Positions 4,733 to 8,763 of a stretch of 8,763 nt of DNA are shown one piece after another (within the stretch, counting starts at the first letter, position 1; every line of letters begins with the position of its first letter). The notes under the pieces are model-generated. The model was not told the DNA's origin, searched no databases, and worked only from the letters and a program-made list of their open reading frames with translations. Location: assembly GCA_004213025.1 (NCBI GenBank), contig SHBC01000038.1, forward strand, positions 1 through 8,763, written 5' to 3'. Origin of the DNA: SAR116 cluster bacterium (GTDB lineage: Bacteria; Pseudomonadota; Alphaproteobacteria; Puniceispirillales; Puniceispirillaceae). A program made the translations under genes and the position numbers.

Positions 4733-6562
4733 ATGATAAAACTCGAAGGCGGATTCATTCAGAATCTCGGTCGGGTCTACGGAATCTACACATTGGGTTT
4801 CCTGGGCTTTGTCATTCTCATGGCCATTCTCGAACAGGCCGGCGTGGCACCACGCTATATCGGCTATATGTTCGTTGGCTTCACAATTCTCATCTACGCG
4901 CTGATCGGTGTTCTTTCGCGGACCATGCAGTCCAATGAATATTACGTCGCCGGCAGACAGGTGCCAGCCGTGTTCAACGGGATGGCGACGGCGGCCGACT
5001 GGATGTCGGGTGCCTCGTTCATCGCGATGGCTGGCGGTATCTATCTGAGGGGCTATCCCTACATGGCGTTCCTCGTCGGCTGGACCGGCGGTTACGTTCT
5101 GGTGGCAAGCCTTCTGGCACCGTATCTTCGCAAGTTCGGCTGCTACACGGTGCCTGACTTCATCGGAACCCGCTATGGTGGCAACCTGGCGCGTTTCTGT
5201 GCGGTTATCATCCTTGTGGTTGCGTCCTTCACCTATGTGACGGCGCAGATCACAGGCACTGGTATCGTGGCGTCACGCGCCCTCGACATTCCGTTCGAGG
5301 TTGGCGTCTGGTTCGGTCTTGCCGGCATCCTTGTGTGTTCGATGCTTGGCGGTATGAAGGCCGTGACCTGGACCCAAGTGGCACAATATATCGTGCTGAT
5401 CGTCGCCTATCTGTTGCCGGTCTTCTGGATGTCAAACAAGCTGGATTACGGTCTCATTCCGCAATTCGCCCAGTTTGACGCCGTCCTGCGCGTGCAGGAG
5501 CTGGAAGCCCTGCATAAGGTCGGTGAGCTGAAGCCGACTGCCGAAGCCGCTGCTCAGGCGAAGGGCCTTGCCGCGCTCAGCGTTGGCATCAACGACGCCA
5601 GTGACACGCTGATGGCAAAGTGGAAGTTCCTGACCCTCGTGCTCTGCATGATGGCCGGTACGGCCTCGCTGCCACACGTTCTGATGCGTTACTTCACGAC
5701 GCCGTCGGTGAAAGCAGCCCGCCAGTCAGTCGGCTGGTCGCTGATCTTCATCTTCCTTCTGTACTTCACGGCGCCCGCGCTGGCGACATTCACCAAGCTG
5801 TCGATCCTGGATCCAAATCTGGCGACCGGCATCATTGGTTCGTCGATTGCCGAGGTGAACGCGCTTGAGTGGGTCCAGAACTGGTCGAGTGTCGGCTTTG
5901 TGAAGATCATCGACGGTAACGGTGACGGACTTCTGCAGATCAATGAGTTCTTCATGAAGGGTGACATCGTGGTTCTGGCGACGCCGGAAATCGCGGGTCT
6001 TCCCTATGTGATCTCGGGCCTTGTGGCCGCTGGTGGCCTTGCGGCCGCCATGTCGACCGCCGACGGTCTGCTTCTGGCCATCGCCAACGCCCTGTCGCAC
6101 GATCTGTACTACAAGATCATCGACCCGAAGGCAGATACCAAGACACGTCTTGTCGTGGCGCGGGTTCTGCTTCTCGCTGTTGGAGCGGCAGCTGCCTTTG
6201 TGGCCTCGGCCAAGCTCACCGGAATTCTCGGTGCGGTTGCCTGGGCGTTCTGTTTCGCGAACTCCGGTCTGTTCTTCCCGCTGGTCCTTGGTGTCTGGTG
6301 GAAACGGGCCAACCGTGCAGGCGCGGTGGCAGGCATGATCGGCGGATTTGGCGCCGGTGCCTGGTACCTCTACATGGTGCAGTTCGCGGGCATGGCGCCG
6401 TGGGCCGGTCTTGATGGTCTTCGCTTTGGCATGATCGGTATGCCTGTCAGCCTCGTGCTGATGGTTGTCGTATCGCTGATGACCGAGGAGCCGGACGAGG
6501 AAACCCAGAGGATGGTTGACGCGATCCGTATTCCGAAGGGCGAGACGGTTACCAACGCCTGA
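4733..6562 (+). CDS. Sodium:solute symporter, VC_2705 / acetate-permease-like, with EF-hand loop
   Basis: A 609-residue inner-membrane Na+-coupled importer of the SSS family, in the branch paired with DUF4212 that usually moves acetate or other short monocarboxylates. About 13-14 spans are visible. The LeuT-fold first core helix is FNGMATAADWMSGASFIAMA (81-100), and the Na2-site region is GGLAAAMSTADGLLLAIANA (434-453), with Ser441/Thr442. Two long loops stand out. One is 234-295, polar and Ala/Glu-rich. The other, 356-410, holds DGNGDGLLQINE (394-405), a full match to the 12-residue EF-hand calcium loop with Asp/Asn/Asp at 1, 3 and 5, Gly at 6, a hydrophobic residue at 8, Glu at 12 and Phe after it. 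In the LeuT fold this loop corresponds to the extracellular EL4 lid. The start at 4733 follows a GGGGGA site. The gene is followed by a terminator at 6633. The family is certain; substrate and calcium binding are inferred. Confidence 0.95.
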   Translation: MIKLEGGFIQNLGRVYGIYTLGFLGFVILMAILEQAGVAPRYIGYMFVGFTILIYALIGVLSRTMQSNEYYVAGRQVPAVFNGMATAADWMSGASFIAMAGGIYLRGYPYMAFLVGWTGGYVLVASLLAPYLRKFGCYTVPDFIGTRYGGNLARFCAVIILVVASFTYVTAQITGTGIVASRALDIPFEVGVWFGLAGILVCSMLGGMKAVTWTQVAQYIVLIVAYLLPVFWMSNKLDYGLIPQFAQFDAVLRVQELEALHKVGELKPTAEAAAQAKGLAALSVGINDASDTLMAKWKFLTLVLCMMAGTASLPHVLMRYFTTPSVKAARQSVGWSLIFIFLLYFTAPALATFTKLSILDPNLATGIIGSSIAEVNALEWVQNWSSVGFVKIIDGNGDGLLQINEFFMKGDIVVLATPEIAGLPYVISGLVAAGGLAAAMSTADGLLLAIANALSHDLYYKIIDPKADTKTRLVVARVLLLAVGAAAAFVASAKLTGILGAVAWAFCFANSGLFFPLVLGVWWKRANRAGAVAGMIGGFGAGAWYLYMVQFAGMAPWAGLDGLRFGMIGMPVSLVLMVVVSLMTEEPDEETQRMVDAIRIPKGETVTNA

Positions 6563-6585
6563 CGCCGCATCCATGTGCCTCCCTT

Positions 6586-6613
6586 AATGATGGGGCATGA
6601 ATGATGGGGCATG
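6586..6613. repeat. Perfect 14-bp tandem repeat after the symporter gene
   Basis: AATGATGGGGCATG occurs twice without a gap (6586-6599 and 6600-6613), followed by GATGA as a possible degenerate third copy. It lies between the symporter stop and its terminator, so it is in the 3' untranslated part of that mRNA. It most likely arose by replication slippage. No function is evident. Confidence 0.7.
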
Positions 6614-6632
6614 GATGAAGGATAAAATATCG

Positions 6633-6667
6633 CGGAGCAGGGAGTCTTTCCTGCTCCGTTTCCTTTC
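6633..6667 (+). terminator. Intrinsic terminator of the DUF4212-symporter operon
   Basis: The 9-bp perfect stem CGGAGCAGG (6633-6641) / CCTGCTCCG (6650-6658) encloses an 8-base loop. It is followed by a T-rich tail, TTTCCTTTC (6659-6667). It lies about 70 bases after the symporter stop and separates that operon from the next genes. A CATAAT at 6670-6675 just beyond could be a -10 for the next transcription unit, but its -35 is not convincing. Confidence 0.85.
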
Positions 6668-6720
6668 TGCATAATTTACGCTGCACAGTAACAATCGAGA
6701 CAGGTCATCAAGGAACGACA

Positions 6721-7074
6721 ATGTTCGAAGGTATTCCAATCTGGGTCATCCTGATCGACTATGCCATGGGGCTGGTGATGTGGACGCTTGTCGGCCGGTT
6801 CGGGATGAGTCTCTTCGTCTCGGAACAGTCGGATTTCTTCTTCATGAAGGCGTTCGTGAAATTGACCGACCCGCTGATCAGGGCGATGCGCAGGCTGACG
6901 CCGGGCTTCCTTGTGGACAGGCTGCGCCCGCTCTATGTCGCCTGGTTCATCTTCATGATCCGCTTCTACATCATGCCGGTGTTGCTTGGGTATGATGTCA
7001 TGGGCATGCTGTCTTTCCCGCTGGAATCCGAACTGGCGGTGGTCATTTACGAATTTGGTCAGATATTCCGCTAG
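6721..7074 (+). CDS. Small integral membrane protein, YggT-like
   Basis: A 117-residue protein with two clear membrane spans: about 6-33 (IPIWVILIDYAMGLVMWTLV...) and 70-93 (LYVAWFIFMIRFYIMPVLLG). Between them the basic segment TDPLIRAMRRLTPGF (49-63) resembles the LTDPllrpvRRliP stretch of YggT-family proteins, a poorly understood group of small membrane proteins. The C-terminal 20 residues are hydrophobic but do not form a clear span. AAGGAA (6710-6715) lies 5 bases before the ATG. The glucokinase follows after 9 bp, so the two form a transcription unit, though no functional link is known. The membrane call is firm and the YggT relation tentative. A specific function cannot be given. Confidence 0.8.
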   Translation: MFEGIPIWVILIDYAMGLVMWTLVGRFGMSLFVSEQSDFFFMKAFVKLTDPLIRAMRRLTPGFLVDRLRPLYVAWFIFMIRFYIMPVLLGYDVMGMLSFPLESELAVVIYEFGQIFR

Positions 7075-7083
7075 AGGGTTATG

Positions 7084-8046
7084 ATGTCGCTTGTTGCTGT
7101 TGATGTTGGCGGCACCAATGTTCGCTTTGCGATTGCCGGCGAGGACGGGCTATCGCATCACCACAGCATGCTGTGTCGCGATTTCCCGACGCTCGAGGCG
7201 GCCTTCCTTGCCTATCAGGATCGCATCGACCAGCCGGTGAGCGCTGCCAGTATCGCGGTGGCCGGCCCGGTTCAGGCCGAACATGTCACCGTCACCAACA
7301 ATCACTGGCGTTTCGGCAAGCGCGACCTTTTGCAGGCGCTGCGGCTGAACAGCCTGCTTGTGGTCAATGATTTTACCGCCCAGGCACTGGCACAGAATGA
7401 CCCGACGGCGCATGGCAATCTGCCGTTGCTTGAGGGCGTGGGCCAGGATGATGCGCCGCTTCTCGTCATTGGCCCGGGGACCGGGCTTGGCGTTGCCGCG
7501 CTGGTGCCGTCACCGCTGGGGCCGATCCCGCTCGAGGGCGAGGGCGGTCATGTCGGCTTTGCGCCGCAGGACGCCGCCGAGATGGAGCTGTTGCAGCGGC
7601 TGTGGGTCGACACCCGGTCCGAGCCCACGCATGTCTCGGCCGAGCATTTTGTCAGTGGCGGCGGGCTTGAGACACTGTATCGCCTGCTGTCAGGCGGCGC
7701 GGCGCTGCCGGCGCCTGAGATTGGCGCGGCGGCGCTTGCCGGTGATGCGACAGCGCGCCGAGCGGTGGATATGATGCTTGGCATTCTGGGCACGGTGATG
7801 GCCGACGCCATCCTGACCATCGGATGTTGGCGCGGGGCGGTGATTGCCGGCGGCATCGTTGCCCAGCTTCACAGCCTTGTTGCGGACAGCCCCTTTGCCA
7901 CCCGCCTTCGTCATGGCGGCACGATGGGGCATCTGCTTACCGATCTGCCTGTCTGGCTGTCGTTCGACCCGCATGCCGGGCTGCGCGGTGCGGCGGCGGC
8001 GTTCGAGAATGCCAGCCTTGCGCCGCGGGTGATTGCCGCCAGCTAG
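7084..8046 (+). CDS. glk: Glucokinase (Glk type)
   Basis: An ATP-dependent glucokinase of 320 residues that phosphorylates glucose to glucose-6-phosphate in the cytoplasm, matching the E. coli Glk type in length and motif order. Visible motifs are the phosphate loop DVGGTNVRFA (7-16), IAVAGPV (57-63), NDFTAQA (95-101) with catalytic Asp96, the second phosphate motif GPGTGLGVA (130-138), EGEGGHVGFAP (151-161) with sugar-binding Glu153 and His156, HVSAEHFVSGGGLETLYR (183-200) with Glu187, and the adenosine-side AGGIV (255-259). Two adjacent ATGs occur at 7081 and 7084. The second is chosen because GAGGG (7074-7078) is 5 bases from it and only 2 from the first. It lies 9 bp after the YggT-like gene. 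Its TAG lies inside CTAG, which is also the stop of the convergent MFS gene. It could accept other hexoses, but glucose is the family norm. Confidence 0.93.
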   Translation: MSLVAVDVGGTNVRFAIAGEDGLSHHHSMLCRDFPTLEAAFLAYQDRIDQPVSAASIAVAGPVQAEHVTVTNNHWRFGKRDLLQALRLNSLLVVNDFTAQALAQNDPTAHGNLPLLEGVGQDDAPLLVIGPGTGLGVAALVPSPLGPIPLEGEGGHVGFAPQDAAEMELLQRLWVDTRSEPTHVSAEHFVSGGGLETLYRLLSGGAALPAPEIGAAALAGDATARRAVDMMLGILGTVMADAILTIGCWRGAVIAGGIVAQLHSLVADSPFATRLRHGGTMGHLLTDLPVWLSFDPHAGLRGAAAAFENASLAPRVIAAS

Positions 8047-8763
8047 CGGTTCCTGCCTCGACCGGAGAAACGCGGCCCGGTAAAGCGTGGCCCGGTAAAG
8101 CGTGGGAGGGCAAAGCTTGCCAGACCCAGGATCAGCGCCAGAACGCCAAGCAGCATCAGCGTGGAATCAAGGCCGACGAGATGCGCCGTGACGCCGAACA
8201 GGGCCGGCCCGCTGATCAGCCCCACATAGGCAAAGCCGACGATGATCGAAATCTCGCGAAGCGGCCTGTCGCCAGCGGCGCGCCCGGCCTCGGAAATGAT
8301 GATCGGGAAAGCATTGCCAAGCGCCAGACCCATCGCGACATAGGCCATCATCAGCAGTGCTACCTGTGTCGTGGTGACGGCCATCATCAACAAAATGGCG
8401 GCGATGATCAGCGGCACGGCAAGAAGCATATGCGGCCTGATGCGGTCTGTCAGCCAGTCGCCGGCAAATCTGGTGACGGTCATGGCGACGCTGAACCACA
8501 GCACGGCATGGCCGGCCTCGGCATAGGGAAGGCCAAGCGAGCGGTGAAGGTGCAGCGCTGACCAGTCGATGATCCCGCCCTCGGTCAATGTTGCCAGAAG
8601 GATCGCCAGGCCAAGAAAGATGATCACGCCGTAAGGCAGTCTGAACTCTGCCGCCTCTGGCGCCGCCTCATCACTGGCCGCGTCCGCCGTGCTGACCCAG
8701 CCACGCCGCACCGCCATGAACCCGCCATAGAGGACGGCGCAGGCAAGTATTCCCGGGGCAAGC
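8043..8763 (-). CDS. MFS transporter, YbjJ-like (N-terminal half beyond window)
   Basis: The minus frame is open from the right edge to TAG at 8043, giving about 239 residues. That corresponds to the C-terminal half of a major facilitator permease. The visible part starts inside a span (LAPGILACAVLYGGF), then a polar central loop (RRGWVSTADAASDEAAPEAA), then about six spans. EGGIIDWSALHLHRSLGLPY and the following RFAGDWLTDRIRP match the YbjJ-type MFS pattern (E-G-x-x-x-D-W-S-A-L-Y-L; R-x-x-G-D-x-x-x-D-R). No substrate can be assigned, and an ATG at 8717 is internal, not the start. The C-terminus is unusual: three RF-containing pentapeptides (PRFTG, PRFTG, PRFSG) ending GRGRNR, a basic tail encoded by a 15-bp tandem repeat. 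The gene is convergent with glucokinase and overlaps its stop. Confidence 0.9.
   Translation of the reverse strand, partial: LAPGILACAVLYGGFMAVRRGWVSTADAASDEAAPEAAEFRLPYGVIIFLGLAILLATLTEGGIIDWSALHLHRSLGLPYAEAGHAVLWFSVAMTVTRFAGDWLTDRIRPHMLLAVPLIIAAILLMMAVTTTQVALLMMAYVAMGLALGNAFPIIISEAGRAAGDRPLREISIIVGFAYVGLISGPALFGVTAHLVGLDSTLMLLGVLALILGLASFALPRFTGPRFTGPRFSGRGRNR
8074..8103. repeat. Perfect 15-bp tandem repeat encoding the MFS C-terminal tail
   Basis: GGCCCGGTAAAGCGT occurs twice head to tail (8074-8088, 8089-8103), with degenerate copies on both sides. Read on the minus strand it gives consecutive RFTGP pentapeptides at the C-terminus of the MFS protein. The 15-bp unit keeps the frame, so copy number can change without disrupting the gene. 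Confidence 0.75.

Noticed and set aside
5726..6574. 282-codon minus-strand frame opposite the symporter
   Set aside because: It is a shadow of hydrophobic membrane-helix codons, giving a highly charged, low-complexity product.
7824..8561. 245-codon plus-strand frame spanning the glk end and the MFS gene
   Set aside because: It overlaps two well-supported genes; its GKAWPGKAWEGKA stretch is only the reverse reading of the MFS tail repeat.

Overview
The window reads as a gene-dense stretch of an alphaproteobacterial chromosome. The base composition is moderately GC-rich, coding density is high, intergenic gaps are short, and most genes have a clear AGGAG-type ribosome binding site. The protein families (a BetI-like TetR regulator, a DUF4212/sodium:solute symporter pair, a Glk-type glucokinase and a YbjJ-like MFS protein) are common in free-living, often marine, alphaproteobacteria. 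That lineage call is inference from family content, not from a marker gene. No tRNA, rRNA, CRISPR array or insertion sequence was seen.

Layout. (1) 1-578, minus: a TetR/BetI-like regulator whose last few codons lie beyond the left edge. (2) 579-942: a divergent regulatory region. It holds a 25-bp near-perfect palindrome overlapping a candidate promoter, a nested inverted repeat, and an unusual 58-codon open frame (743-919) containing an in-frame repeated segment. (3) 943-3607, plus: a two-gene operon of a group III iron-dependent alcohol dehydrogenase and an NAD(P)-dependent aldehyde dehydrogenase. These should oxidise an alcohol to a carboxylate through the aldehyde. The BetI-like regulator next to an Fe-ADH/ALDH pair recalls the GbsB/GbsA choline-to-betaine route, but the substrate cannot be read from the sequence. 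(4) 3630-4304, minus: an unrecognised 224-residue protein, convergent with the operon. (5) 4464-6562, plus: a DUF4212 small membrane subunit followed by a large sodium:solute symporter of the acetate/monocarboxylate-permease type, closed by a good intrinsic terminator. The symporter carries a textbook EF-hand loop in what should be a periplasmic loop. (6) 6721-8046, plus: a small YggT-like membrane protein and a glucokinase, probably co-transcribed. (7) 8043-8763, minus: the C-terminal half of an MFS transporter, running off the right edge and sharing a CTAG stop site with the glucokinase.

Together the window encodes a regulated alcohol/aldehyde oxidation module, a sodium-coupled importer probably for short organic acids, entry of glucose into metabolism, and an exporter-like MFS protein. 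The most unusual points are the EF-hand in the symporter and the structured, possibly coding, leader of the dehydrogenase operon. Several short perfect tandem duplications (11, 14 and 15 bp) lie at or near gene ends.
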